Source: Tissierellia bacterium
GTDB lineage: Bacteria > Bacillota > Clostridia > Tissierellales > Peptoniphilaceae
DNA: 49,787 bases
NCBI GenBank assembly: GCA_030528125.1
Contig: JAUMZM010000006.1
Coordinates: 1 to 49,787 of the forward strand
Reading direction: 5' to 3'
Shown: piece by piece, positions 22,200-31,988 of the stretch
Position numbering within the stretch: the stretch's first letter is position 1
Layout of the letters: each line of letters opens with the position of its first letter
Translations under genes and position numbers: made by a program
The notes under the pieces: model-generated
What the model was told of the DNA's origin: nothing
The model's database searches: none
Seen by the model: only the letters and a program-made list of their open reading frames with translations

Positions 22200-24389
22200 A
22201 TGGATCTTTTAAACCTAAATGACAAGCAGAAGGAAGCTGTTTTATTTGATAAAGGGCCATTACTTGTACTTGCAGGAGCAGGGAGTGGCAAAACAAGAGT
22301 TCTTACTACTAAAATAGCTTATCTAATAGAAGAGAAAAATGTATTTGAAGGAAATATAGTTGCAATAACTTTTACAAATAAAGCTGCAAATGAAATGAAA
22401 AAAAGAATAGGAGATCTATTAGATAGAGATATATCAGGAATGTGGATAGGTACATTCCATTCTATTTGTGCAAGAATTTTAAGAAGAAATATAGATAAAA
22501 TAGGATACAATAGATCTTTTAGCATATATGATACAACAGATCAGAAGACTTTGATAAAAGAGATAATAAAAGATTTCGGATATAAAGATAGCATATCTGC
22601 AAAAGAAGCACTTGGCATTATTTCAAATTGCAAAAATTCTGGATTGTCTCCAGAGGATTTTTTGAAAGTAAATACTCTATATACTAAACAAGATGAATAT
22701 TATAAAATATATCAAGAATATGAAAAAAGAAAGTTTGATTATAGTGCATTAGATTTCGATGATATAATTGAAAAAACATTAGAGTTATTTTCTAAAGTAA
22801 AAGAAGTAAGAGAATATTATCAGAAGAAATTTGAATATGTATTTGTAGATGAATACCAAGATACTAATAGAAGTCAATATGAATTAATAAAATATTTTGC
22901 TGGCTTTCATAATAATGTAGTAGTTGTAGGAGATTCCGATCAATCTATTTATAGTTTTAGAGGAGCAGATATTAATAATATCTTAGATTTCGAGAAAGAT
23001 TTTGAAGATGCAAAAGTTATAAAGCTCGAACAAAATTATAGATCTACACAAAATATTTTAGATATTGCAAATAAACTTATAAAAAACAATGAACTTAGAA
23101 AAGACAAGACTTTATGGACTGATCATGAAAAAGGAGATCAAGTTTTCTACAAAGAATCCCAAAGTGATTACGAAGAAGCTGATTTTGTATCAAAAGAAAT
23201 AAACACGCTTTTACATGAAGGCTATAATTATAAAGATATAGCAATATTATATAGGACAAATGCTCAATCGAGAGCCTTTGAGGATCAGTTTATGAGAAGT
23301 GGATTTAATTATAAAGTAGTAGGCGGACTAAAATTTTATGATAGAAAAGAAATAAAAGATATAGTAAGCTATCTAAAAGTTATAGTTAATGGAAAAGATG
23401 ATGTTGCTTTAAAAAGAATTATAAATGAGCCCAAAAGAGGAATAGGTCAAAAGAGCATTGAAAAAGTAGAAGAATTATCTTCATCAATTGGTATATCAAT
23501 GATGGATGTAATAATGGATACAAATTTACAACAATCTCTTAGTAAAAGTGTAAGAAATAAGCTAGAAGAATTTTATAGACCACTAAAAGATTTGATAGAA
23601 AATCCATATAGTTACACCATAGTAGAACTTATAAAAGAAATATTAAATAAAAGTGGATATCTAAGTGCACTTGAAAATAGCAGATCAGTTGAAGAGAGAA
23701 GTAGGATTGAAAATTTAAATGAATTTGTTTCATCAGCAGATGACTTTCAGAAAGAAAACCCTGATAGCAGTGTAGATGATTACTTGGAAAAATTATCACT
23801 TCTATCTGATTTGGATAAAACAGAGGATATAGATGATTCATTAAGCCTTATGACAGTTCATGCAGCAAAAGGACTTGAGTTTCCAGTTTGCTTTATAGTA
23901 GGAATGGACCAGTATCTGTTTCCATCAAAAAGAAGCGTAGAAGAGGGAAATATCGAAGAAGAAAGAAGGCTTTTCTATGTTGCAATGACTAGAGCAGAGA
24001 AGAAACTATATCTAACAAGCGCAAAAACAAGAAGAAATTATGGACAATCAATTAATTACAAAAGATCTGAATTTATCGATGAAATAATCGATGAATTAAA
24101 CATAATAGATTTCTATAAAACACCAACTTATTCTAGTAGAAATAAATACGATAGCCAAACTTTTATGACAGATAGACTTAAAAGATCTATAGCAAATAAG
24201 AAAAAGAGAATTGAAAAGGCAAGAAGTGAAGAACTAAAAGTTGGAGACAAAATCAAACACACTAAGTGGGGAGAAGGTATGGTAGTTCAGATAAATGAGT
24301 CAGATGATGGAAATGAGCTTATAGTATCATTTGAAAACAAAGGCTTAAAACATTTAAATCAGAATTACGCACCTATTGAAAAGGTATAA
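22200..24389 (+). CDS. pcrA: ATP-dependent DNA helicase PcrA (UvrD family)
   Basis: An SF1A 3'-5' helicase for nucleotide excision repair, replication restart and RecA removal. Motifs in order: Q motif LNDKQKEAVL, Walker A AGAGSGKTRVLTTK (about 25-38), Ia ITFTNKAANEMKKR, GTFHSICARILRR, II VFVDEYQDTNRSQY, III VVVGDSDQSIYSFRGAD, IV LEQNYRS, V LMTVHAAKGLEFPVCFIVG and VI RRLFYVAMTRAEKKLYL. The C-terminal Tudor-like segment KVGDKIKHTKWGEGMVVQI that contacts RNA polymerase is present. The length of 729 aa is normal. It is the first gene of an operon; ligA starts 2 nt after its stop. Confidence 0.96.
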   Translation: MDLLNLNDKQKEAVLFDKGPLLVLAGAGSGKTRVLTTKIAYLIEEKNVFEGNIVAITFTNKAANEMKKRIGDLLDRDISGMWIGTFHSICARILRRNIDKIGYNRSFSIYDTTDQKTLIKEIIKDFGYKDSISAKEALGIISNCKNSGLSPEDFLKVNTLYTKQDEYYKIYQEYEKRKFDYSALDFDDIIEKTLELFSKVKEVREYYQKKFEYVFVDEYQDTNRSQYELIKYFAGFHNNVVVVGDSDQSIYSFRGADINNILDFEKDFEDAKVIKLEQNYRSTQNILDIANKLIKNNELRKDKTLWTDHEKGDQVFYKESQSDYEEADFVSKEINTLLHEGYNYKDIAILYRTNAQSRAFEDQFMRSGFNYKVVGGLKFYDRKEIKDIVSYLKVIVNGKDDVALKRIINEPKRGIGQKSIEKVEELSSSIGISMMDVIMDTNLQQSLSKSVRNKLEEFYRPLKDLIENPYSYTIVELIKEILNKSGYLSALENSRSVEERSRIENLNEFVSSADDFQKENPDSSVDDYLEKLSLLSDLDKTEDIDDSLSLMTVHAAKGLEFPVCFIVGMDQYLFPSKRSVEEGNIEEERRLFYVAMTRAEKKLYLTSAKTRRNYGQSINYKRSEFIDEIIDELNIIDFYKTPTYSSRNKYDSQTFMTDRLKRSIANKKKRIEKARSEELKVGDKIKHTKWGEGMVVQINESDDGNELIVSFENKGLKHLNQNYAPIEKV

Positions 24390-24391
24390 AT

Positions 24392-26383
24392 ATGGATAAG
24401 ATTAAAGAAATAGAAGAATTAATAGCAAAAATAAATGATCTAAATTACCATTATTACACACTCGATAATCCAGTAGTATCAGATGGAGAATATGATAAAC
24501 TATATAAGAAACTTCAAGAATTAGAAAAAGAAACAGGACATATTGATCCATTAAGTCCAACACAAAGAGTTGGAGGGAAAATTCTTGATAAATTTGAAAA
24601 GCATTATCATATATCAAGATTATATAGCTTAGATAAATCTCAGAATTATTCAGATATAAAAGATTGGATACAAAGAGTTAAAAGAATTATAGATAATTAC
24701 AATAGAAATAATGAAGATAAGCTTCCAGAATTAGAATTTGTAATGGAATATAAATTTGATGGTCTTACAATTAATCTTCATTATAATGATGGAAAGTTAA
24801 TAACTGCAAGTTCTAGAGGAAATGGTATTGTAGGAGAAGATATTACATCACAAGTTCTAACTATTAATTCAATACAAACTACAATAAAAGAAAAAAGCGA
24901 AATAGAAGTTCAAGGCGAAGGACTTATGCCTTTATCAAGTCTTAAAAAATACAACGAAAACTCAGATACTCCTCTAAAAAACGCAAGAAATGCAGCGGCA
25001 GGAGCGCTTAGAAATTTAAATACAGCAGAGACTAGAAAAAGAAATCTTACAGCTTATTTTTATTCAATGCCTACAAATGATCTAAACTTCGAAAAAGAAA
25101 CAGATATGTTAGATTTTCTAAAAGAACAAAAATTAAATGTTTATCCTTATAGAAAAATAGTAAAAACTTATGATCAAATAATAGAAGAGCTAGAAAGAAT
25201 AGATATAGAAAGAAAAAAGATTGATATATTAACTGATGGAGTAGTAATAAAAGTAAATGATATAAAAACCCAACAAATTTTGGGATATACGAATAAATTT
25301 CCTAGATGGGCAATAGCATTTAAGTACGATCCAGAAGAATATACTACAAAACTAAAAGATGTTGTTTGGAATGTAGGTAGAAGTGGTAAAGTTACTCCAT
25401 CTGCAATACTTGAACCAGTTGATTTTAATGGAGTTACAGTAAAAAGAGCAACTCTTAATAACTATGATGATATCTTAAGAAAAAAGGTAAAAATCAACAG
25501 CTATGTTTTTATAAGAAGAAGTAATGATGTAATACCTGAAATCTTAGGCGTTGTAGACGAAAATCAAGAAGGTACAATTGAAATAGAAAAGCCCAAAAGA
25601 TGCCCTTATTGTAATTCAGAATTAATTGAAGAAAAGGTGCATATATATTGTCCTAATTCAATATCTTGTAAGCCACAATTAGTTGCCAGAATGGAACATT
25701 TCTCTTCAAGAAACGCTATGAATATTGATGGATTTTCAGAAAAAACTATTGCAAAATTAATTGAAGAGATGAATTTTTCAGAAATTTATGATATCTATGA
25801 TTTAAAATATGAAGATGTTATAAATCTTGAAGGATTTAAAGAAAAAAAGACTGAAAACCTCTTAAATGCAATTGAACAAAGCAAAAAATGTGAGCTTAAA
25901 AACTTTATATATGCTATAGGAATTCCAAATGTCGGAGAAAAAACAGCAAATGATTTAGCAGATAAATTCAAATCTTTTGATGCTTTGAGAAATGCAAAAT
26001 ATGAACAATTAGTTGAAATAGAGGATATTGGGGAAATTGTAGCTTGTGGCATTATCAAATTTTTCAATGATGAAAGAATCAAAAAATCAATTGATATACT
26101 TTTATCCAAAGGTATTGAAATATCTTATGATAAAAATACAAAAGATAATATATTGGACGGGAAAAAATTTGTAATAACAGGTACAATAGATAATTATAGT
26201 AGAGATGAATTAAAGGATTTAATAATACAAAATGGTGGAAAAGTCACAGGATCTGTATCTAAGAATACGGATATTGTTTTGTGTGGGAAAAATCCTGGTT
26301 CAAAAAGAGATAAAGCACAAGATTTAAGTATAGAAATATATGAGGATCAAATACTTTATGATTTTATTAGTAGCTTAGAATAG
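24392..26383 (+). CDS. ligA: NAD-dependent DNA ligase
   Basis: Seals nicks in DNA using NAD. Domain Ia (YYTLDNPVVSDGEYDKLY) binds NMN and the adenylation Lys is in EYKFDGLTINL (about residue 117). OB-fold motifs are in TDGVVIKVND and RWAIAFKYDPEE, and the four-Cys zinc finger is CPYC...CPNSISC. Helix-hairpin-helix repeats (INLEGFKEKKTENLL, IPNVGEKTANDLA) and a C-terminal BRCT domain (LDGKKFVITGTIDNYSRDEL) complete the protein. The length of 663 aa is normal. It lies between pcrA and gatC, the usual Firmicute order. Confidence 0.97.
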   Translation: MDKIKEIEELIAKINDLNYHYYTLDNPVVSDGEYDKLYKKLQELEKETGHIDPLSPTQRVGGKILDKFEKHYHISRLYSLDKSQNYSDIKDWIQRVKRIIDNYNRNNEDKLPELEFVMEYKFDGLTINLHYNDGKLITASSRGNGIVGEDITSQVLTINSIQTTIKEKSEIEVQGEGLMPLSSLKKYNENSDTPLKNARNAAAGALRNLNTAETRKRNLTAYFYSMPTNDLNFEKETDMLDFLKEQKLNVYPYRKIVKTYDQIIEELERIDIERKKIDILTDGVVIKVNDIKTQQILGYTNKFPRWAIAFKYDPEEYTTKLKDVVWNVGRSGKVTPSAILEPVDFNGVTVKRATLNNYDDILRKKVKINSYVFIRRSNDVIPEILGVVDENQEGTIEIEKPKRCPYCNSELIEEKVHIYCPNSISCKPQLVARMEHFSSRNAMNIDGFSEKTIAKLIEEMNFSEIYDIYDLKYEDVINLEGFKEKKTENLLNAIEQSKKCELKNFIYAIGIPNVGEKTANDLADKFKSFDALRNAKYEQLVEIEDIGEIVACGIIKFFNDERIKKSIDILLSKGIEISYDKNTKDNILDGKKFVITGTIDNYSRDELKDLIIQNGGKVTGSVSKNTDIVLCGKNPGSKRDKAQDLSIEIYEDQILYDFISSLE

Positions 26384-26391
26384 GAGATAGA

Positions 26392-26670
26392 ATGGAAAAG
26401 GAAAAAGTAATTGACATCTATTCTCAAGGTATGCTTTATGTTAGAGATGATGAAGTTGATAGAGTTGTAAAAAAATTCAATGAAACTTTGAATTTCATCG
26501 AACCAATTCTTGAAGTTGATACAACAGGAGTTGAGATGGCAGAACTTGCAGTAGAACATGATGCAAAATTAAGAAAAGACGAAGTAAAAGAATCTTTAGA
26601 TAGAGATCAAGCACTAAAAAATGCAAAAGATACAGAATTTGGATATTTTAGACTTAACTGGGAACTTTAA
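26392..26670 (+). CDS. gatC: Asp-tRNA(Asn)/Glu-tRNA(Gln) amidotransferase subunit C
   Basis: The small subunit that belts GatA and GatB together. The 92-aa protein has the usual short helical N terminus, the segment FNETLNFIEPILEVDTTGVEMAELA, then a late region RKDEVKESLDRDQALKNAKDTEFGYFRL matching the family LREDxxxxSLxREEaLxNAP pattern, with Lys-Asp in place of the Ala-Pro end. It is followed after 8 nt by gatA. Confidence 0.9.
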   Translation: MEKEKVIDIYSQGMLYVRDDEVDRVVKKFNETLNFIEPILEVDTTGVEMAELAVEHDAKLRKDEVKESLDRDQALKNAKDTEFGYFRLNWEL

Positions 26671-26678
26671 GGTGAACT

Positions 26679-28082
26679 ATGGAAATAAAGACTTTAATAG
26701 AAAAATATAAGAATGGAGAAATTTCTGTTGAACAAAAAACAAGAGAAATTCTAGAAAAAGTAGAGAAAAATGAGCTTAATCAATACATAACAATAAATGA
26801 TAAGGCTATTGATAGAGCCAAAGAACTAGATATGAAACTAAAAAATGGAGAAGAATTAGGAAAACTTTTTGGAATATGTGTATCAATAAAAGATAATGTT
26901 TCTACAAAAGATTTGAAGACAACCTGTGCTTCAAAGATGCTTTCTGATTTTATTCCAGTATACAATGCGACAATTATAGATAATTTGATGAAAGAAGATG
27001 CTATAATCATAGCAAAAACAAATATGGATGAATTTGCTATGGGATCAACATCTGAAACAAGTTATTATGGACCTGTAAAAAATCCATTAGACAACAAAAG
27101 AATTCCAGGAGGTTCTTCTTCAGGATCAGCAGCATCTGTTGGAAATAAAGATGTATTACTTTCTGTAGGATCGGATACTGGTGGATCTGTAAGACAACCA
27201 GCAAGCTATTGTAATATAGTTGGATATTTACCAACATATTCTTTAATAAGTAGATATGGCGTTGTATCTTTGGCAAATACACTTGATCAAGTTTCACTTT
27301 TTGCAGATAGTGTTGATGATTTAATAGAATTTGCTGATGTTGTATCAAGTCCTGATGAAAATGATATGACATCTATATTAGAAAAGTATGATTTTAGTAG
27401 ATATGATTATGATTTTAATGGCAAGAAAATAGCAATACCTAAAGATCTAAAAAAATATGGTGTTGAAGATGAAATTTTGGAAGATTTTAATAAAGCATTA
27501 GATATACTTAAAGATAATGGCGCAGAAATTTCTGAAATAGAATTTAAATATATAAGATACGCAAATCAAATTTATAATATCGTGATGAGCTGTGAAGCAG
27601 CAAGTAATCTTGCAAGATATGATGGATTGAGATTAGGTTATCATCCAGATAATTATAATGGATTAGAGGAATTATTCAAAAAGACAAGAACAGAAGGCTT
27701 TGGCGAAGAAGTAAAAAGAAGAATTGCACTTGGAACTTATTATCTATCAAAAGATGATGAACAAAAACATTATAAACAAGGTCTTAAATTAAGAAAATTA
27801 CTCAAAGATGAATTGCGTGGTTACTTAGATGAATATGACTTTATACTAACACCTACAACAACTGATTTACCAGCATACCTTGATGATGGGGATGAAGATG
27901 CACTTAAAGTATATGATTCGGGAATATTTAATGTAATTACAAATTTATCTTCTTTGTGTGCAATATCAGTTCCAGTAAGAAAGGGACTTTCTGGTTCAGT
28001 TCAATTTATGGCAAAGGAATTTGAAGATAGAGATTTATTAAATGCTGCAAGAGCTTTTGAAAGGAGTAGAAATGGAAACTAA
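26679..28082 (+). CDS. gatA: Asp-tRNA(Asn)/Glu-tRNA(Gln) amidotransferase subunit A
   Basis: The glutaminase subunit: it frees ammonia from Gln for transamidation of misacylated tRNA. The amidase-signature triad is visible: Lys in CVSIKDNVSTKDL (about 75), the Ser-cis-Ser in IPGGSSSGSAASVG, and nucleophilic Ser in GSDTGGSVRQPASY (about 169). ILTPTTTDLPA is near the C terminus. At 467 aa it is slightly shorter than the usual 485. Its last 11 bases overlap the gatB start. Confidence 0.95.
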   Translation: MEIKTLIEKYKNGEISVEQKTREILEKVEKNELNQYITINDKAIDRAKELDMKLKNGEELGKLFGICVSIKDNVSTKDLKTTCASKMLSDFIPVYNATIIDNLMKEDAIIIAKTNMDEFAMGSTSETSYYGPVKNPLDNKRIPGGSSSGSAASVGNKDVLLSVGSDTGGSVRQPASYCNIVGYLPTYSLISRYGVVSLANTLDQVSLFADSVDDLIEFADVVSSPDENDMTSILEKYDFSRYDYDFNGKKIAIPKDLKKYGVEDEILEDFNKALDILKDNGAEISEIEFKYIRYANQIYNIVMSCEAASNLARYDGLRLGYHPDNYNGLEELFKKTRTEGFGEEVKRRIALGTYYLSKDDEQKHYKQGLKLRKLLKDELRGYLDEYDFILTPTTTDLPAYLDDGDEDALKVYDSGIFNVITNLSSLCAISVPVRKGLSGSVQFMAKEFEDRDLLNAARAFERSRNGN

Positions 28083-29490
28083 AACAATAGTAGGACTTGA
28101 GATACATGTCGAATTATCTACAAAAAGTAAAATGTTTTGCTCCTGTAAAAATGAATTTGGAGCAATACCTAACACAAATGTATGTCCAGTTTGTCTAGGA
28201 CATCCGGGAGCTTTGCCAGTTATAAATGAGACAGCCGTACAATATGCTATAATGGCAGGAATAGCTTTAAATTGTGAAATAAGAAAAAATATGAAGATGG
28301 ATAGAAAGAAATATTACTATCCAGATCTTGTTAAGGGATATCAAATAACACAACAGGATGAGCCATTTGCAGTTGGTGGATATTTAGAATTATCAAATGG
28401 AAAGAAAGTAAGACTTAATTCAATTCACATGGAAGAAGACACTGCAAAGTCTAATCATAATGAGGATGGCCAAACTTTAATGGATTATAATAGATCTGGA
28501 GTTCCATTAATAGAGATAGTAACAGAGCCAGATATGAATTCTGCACAAGAAGCTAGAGAATTTGTTGAAAGCTTAAGAGAAATATTGAGATTTCTTGAAG
28601 TTTCAGATGTAAAAATGTCTGAAGGATCTATGAGATGCGATTGTAATATAAATATATCTGATTCAAATAACAATAAGACAAAAATATCTGAAATAAAGAA
28701 TCTAAACTCTATAAAATCTATAGAAAAAGCTATAGAATATGAAGAAAAGCGTCATAGAAAACTTCTAGAAAATGGAGAAATAGGTGTAAAAGAAACTAGA
28801 AGATGGGATGATAATCTTTTTGAAACAAAAAGAATGAGAGTAAAAGACGTAGAAAATGATTATAGATTTGCGGTAGAAGGGGATATTCCAAGAATCAAAC
28901 TAACAGATGCCCAAATAGATGAAATAAGAGCAATGATTCCTGAATTACCTAAAGAAAAACAAGACAGATATATGAAAGATTATGATCTTTCCGAATATGA
29001 TGCTAATCTATTAAGTCATAGTAAAGATCTATCTGTACTTTTTGAAAATACCAATAAATTGGTAAATGATCCTAAAGAATGTGCAAATTGGATTTTGACA
29101 GAACTTTCAAGAAGATTAAATGAAAAAGAGATTGAAGCTTCAGAAATGAATTTGAGTATAGAAAATTTTGCAAAGCTTATAAATCTTGCAAAAAATAATA
29201 AGATAAATAATAATGTCGCAAAGAAATTATTAAGAGAGATATTTGAAACAAATGATGATCCTGAAGTTTTAGCTAAAGATAGAAACTTATTACAAATAAA
29301 TGATGAGAAATTTATTGAAAATATAGTAGATGAAGTTATAAATGAAAATGGAGAATCAATAGAAGCTATCAAAAATGGAAAAGATCGTGCGTTTGGATTT
29401 TTAGTAGGACAAGCTATGAAAAAAAGCAAAGGTAAAGCAAATCCAAAGCAAGTCAATGAATTACTAAAAGAAAAGATAAATAATTTATAA
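28072..29490 (+). CDS. gatB: Asp-tRNA(Asn)/Glu-tRNA(Gln) amidotransferase subunit B
   Basis: The tRNA-binding and kinase subunit of the amidotransferase. Signatures: GLEIHVELSTKSKMFCSC at the N terminus, CPVCLGHPGALPVIN with the zinc-site Cys residues, DRKKYYYPDLVKGYQITQ, EEDTAKSNH, DYNRSGVPLIEIVTEPDM and EIKNLNSIKSIEKAIEYE. The C-terminal helical YqeY-like tail carries FLVGQAMKKSKGKANPKQVNELL. I use ATG 28072 (472 aa), which has AAGGAG upstream and gives the standard METKTIVGLEIHVEL start; the frame extends 30 bases further upstream inside gatA. A terminator follows directly. Confidence 0.96.
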   Translation: METKTIVGLEIHVELSTKSKMFCSCKNEFGAIPNTNVCPVCLGHPGALPVINETAVQYAIMAGIALNCEIRKNMKMDRKKYYYPDLVKGYQITQQDEPFAVGGYLELSNGKKVRLNSIHMEEDTAKSNHNEDGQTLMDYNRSGVPLIEIVTEPDMNSAQEAREFVESLREILRFLEVSDVKMSEGSMRCDCNINISDSNNNKTKISEIKNLNSIKSIEKAIEYEEKRHRKLLENGEIGVKETRRWDDNLFETKRMRVKDVENDYRFAVEGDIPRIKLTDAQIDEIRAMIPELPKEKQDRYMKDYDLSEYDANLLSHSKDLSVLFENTNKLVNDPKECANWILTELSRRLNEKEIEASEMNLSIENFAKLINLAKNNKINNNVAKKLLREIFETNDDPEVLAKDRNLLQINDEKFIENIVDEVINENGESIEAIKNGKDRAFGFLVGQAMKKSKGKANPKQVNELLKEKINNL

Positions 29491-29516
29491 AAGATTGCCT
29501 TTTGGCAATCTTTTTA
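29491..29516 (+). terminator. Intrinsic terminator of the pcrA-ligA-gatCAB operon
   Basis: AAGATTGCC (29491-29499) pairs perfectly with GGCAATCTT (29504-29512) around TTTT and continues into Ts. It begins immediately after the gatB stop codon. Confidence 0.88.
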
Positions 29517-29531
29517 ACAAAAGGATAGGGT

Positions 29532-30800
29532 ATGAAAATTTTAATTAAAAATACAAAACTATTGTCAATGACAGATTCTAAAATAGAAGAAAAAGATATA
29601 TTGATAAAAGATGGTAAAATAGAAAAAATTTCTGATAATATAGAAGAAAACGATGTAAAAATAATTGATGGAACTAAGACCTTGACAATGCCAGGTTTAA
29701 TAAATTGCCATACACATGTTGGTATGAGTTTATTTAGAAACTTTGCAGATGATGAAGATTTACAAACATGGTTAAATGAGAAGATATGGCCGTTAGAAGA
29801 CAAATTAACTAAAGAAGATGTATATATTGCAAGTATGCTTTCTATATTAGAAATGATCAAAACAGGAACCACTACTTTTGCAGATATGTATTATTTGGAA
29901 GATGAGACAATAAAGGCGATAAAAGAAACAGGAATTAGAGCTCAAATTTCCAGAGGACTTACAGATTTAGCAGATGATGGATTAGATGAACTTAAAGAAA
30001 ATGTAGAACTATTTAATAAATACAATGATCTTTACATGATTGATATTGGATTTGGACCACATGCAATTTATACAACTAATTCTAAATTCCTACAAAAGTG
30101 TAGCGATACAGCAAAAGAGCTAAATGCCCCAATGCATATTCATCTTGCTGAAACAAAAGTAGAAAATGACGATGCTATTGAAAAATACAATATGACACCA
30201 ACAGAATTTATGGAAAAAAATCATATATTTGATCAAAGAACAATAGCAGCACATGGAGTATACCTTACTGATAATGATCTTAAAATTTTAGCAAATCATG
30301 ATGTATCAGTTATTCATTGTCCTTCAAGTAATTTAAAGCTTGGATCAGGATTTTTGGATGTAACTAGATTAAAAAACAATGGTGTAAATGTAGCTTTGGG
30401 AACTGATTCATCTGCATCAAACAATCATTTATCAATGTTTAAGGAAATGAATATGACTTCTCTTGTTTCAAAAATACACAATCCAAAGAATCTAAATGCT
30501 TATGAAGTCTTAGAAATGGCAACCGTAAATGGTGCAAAAGCATTAGGACTTGAAGATAGAATAGGAACAATAGAAGAAGGAAAAGATGCTGATATAATAA
30601 TAATAGATATAGATAATATAAATCATACACCAAATAATAACTTGATTTCGTCATTATGCTATTCTACTTATGAATCAGATGTTAGAGATGTTATAATAAA
30701 TGGTAAATTAGTATATGAAAATAGAAAATTCAATGGAATAGATGTAGATGAAATAATTAAAAGAGCAAGTGAAGATTTCGAAAAATTAAAGGAAAGATAA
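29532..30800 (+). CDS. Amidohydrolase, S-adenosylhomocysteine / methylthioadenosine deaminase type
   Basis: A metal-dependent deaminase of the TrzN/AtzA/MtaD branch, 422 aa. Metal site motifs: NCHTHVGMSLFR (about 56-67), HIHLAETKVE, AHGVYLTD and GTDSSASNNHLSM. Other family motifs are the N-terminal strand set (DGKIEKISDN), ADMYYLED and C-terminal IGTIEEGKDADIIIID. The likely substrates are 5'-methylthioadenosine or S-adenosylhomocysteine, deaminated to the inosine form, but members with other substrates exist. It is the first gene of a six-gene unit; its stop overlaps the next start by 1 bp. Confidence 0.85.
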   Translation: MKILIKNTKLLSMTDSKIEEKDILIKDGKIEKISDNIEENDVKIIDGTKTLTMPGLINCHTHVGMSLFRNFADDEDLQTWLNEKIWPLEDKLTKEDVYIASMLSILEMIKTGTTTFADMYYLEDETIKAIKETGIRAQISRGLTDLADDGLDELKENVELFNKYNDLYMIDIGFGPHAIYTTNSKFLQKCSDTAKELNAPMHIHLAETKVENDDAIEKYNMTPTEFMEKNHIFDQRTIAAHGVYLTDNDLKILANHDVSVIHCPSSNLKLGSGFLDVTRLKNNGVNVALGTDSSASNNHLSMFKEMNMTSLVSKIHNPKNLNAYEVLEMATVNGAKALGLEDRIGTIEEGKDADIIIIDIDNINHTPNNNLISSLCYSTYESDVRDVIINGKLVYENRKFNGIDVDEIIKRASEDFEKLKER

Positions 30801-31987
30801 TGATAGGAATAGATATTGTATCAATGAAAAAATTTGAAAATAAAATAGAAAATAATCCAAGCTTTTTAAAAGTTTTTACAGATAAAGAGATAGAATATGC
30901 TAAGAAAAAGAATGATTATATAAGCACTTTATCTGGAATTTTTGCTGCAAAAGAAGCAGTTGTTAAATCCTTGGGATTAAAATTATACAATATCAAAAAT
31001 AAAGATATAGAAATTTTTCACGAAAACAGTAAACCCTATGCCATTTTTAAAAATAATATATATTTAGATATTTCAATATCTCATGAGAAAGAATATGCGA
31101 TTGCTATTTCTTATGATAAATTTGACAATTATGATATCGGTATTGATGATTCAATGAAAATCCTTCCTTATAGGAAAAAGAACACCCATAAAGGAGATTA
31201 TGGGAAAGTACTTCTAATAGGTGGTAGTAGTGGCATGGCAGGTTCTATATATATGTCAAGCAAAGCTGCATTAAGATCTGGGTGTGGGCTTTGCTACATA
31301 TTAGCCCCAAAATCAATTGCAAGCATTTTACAAATAAAATCAACTGAGGCTATAGTATATACAGTTGATAGTGAAAATTTTAAATATGATGAAAAAATTG
31401 TAAAAGATATAATAGAAAAGATAAACGGAAAAGACTCTATAGCCATTGGACCCGGCATGGGTAAAGGTGAAAATTTATCTTATTTAATAGAAGAAATTCT
31501 AAGAAAAACTGATGTTCCCATAGTAATAGATGCAGATGGAATTAATGCTGTTGCAAAGAACAAAAAAATCCTAAGAATAAGTAATAAAATAATACTAACT
31601 CCTCACGAAATGGAATTTTCTAGGCTTTCTGGATTAAGTATTGATTATGTAAGAAATAATAGATTGAAAGCAAGCGTGGATTTTGCGAAAGAGTATGGAG
31701 TTTATTTGGTTCTTAAAGGAAATAAGACAATAATTACAGACGGTTATAATGTATTTATAAATAATTCAGGTACGCCTGCTATGGCAACTGCTGGATCTGG
31801 AGATGTGTTAACTGGAATTATTGCATCCATGGTAGCAAGATTTGATATTTTAACAGCACTTAGAATATCTTGTTATGCTCATGGGAAAGCAGGAGAACTT
31901 GCAAGCTATAAAATATCAGAAGAATCAGTTATAGCTAGCGATATAATAGATAATTTAGGGTATATTTTTAAAAAGATGAAGGAATAA
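30800..31987 (+). CDS. AcpS-NnrD fusion: holo-ACP synthase plus NAD(P)H-hydrate dehydratase
   Basis: Two enzymes in one 395-aa chain. Residues 1-110 are holo-[acyl-carrier-protein] synthase: IGIDIVSMKKFE with the Mg-binding Asp, FAAKEAVVKSLG with the catalytic Glu (52) and ISISHEKEYAIA. Residues about 125-395 are ADP-dependent (S)-NAD(P)H-hydrate dehydratase: LLIGGSSGMAGSIYMSS, GPGMGKG, VIDADGINAVAKN, LTPHEMEFSRL and the ATP-site-like GTPAMATAGSGDVLTGIIA. The first part loads phosphopantetheine on ACP for lipid synthesis; the second repairs hydrated NAD(P)H. The epimerase partner NnrE, usually fused to NnrD, is not in the window. In clostridia the two genes are often neighbours, so the fusion likely arose from adjacency. 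The gene overlaps the upstream gene by 1 bp and is followed by alr after 1 nt. Confidence 0.88.
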   Translation: MIGIDIVSMKKFENKIENNPSFLKVFTDKEIEYAKKKNDYISTLSGIFAAKEAVVKSLGLKLYNIKNKDIEIFHENSKPYAIFKNNIYLDISISHEKEYAIAISYDKFDNYDIGIDDSMKILPYRKKNTHKGDYGKVLLIGGSSGMAGSIYMSSKAALRSGCGLCYILAPKSIASILQIKSTEAIVYTVDSENFKYDEKIVKDIIEKINGKDSIAIGPGMGKGENLSYLIEEILRKTDVPIVIDADGINAVAKNKKILRISNKIILTPHEMEFSRLSGLSIDYVRNNRLKASVDFAKEYGVYLVLKGNKTIITDGYNVFINNSGTPAMATAGSGDVLTGIIASMVARFDILTALRISCYAHGKAGELASYKISEESVIASDIIDNLGYIFKKMKE

Positions 31988-31988
31988 A

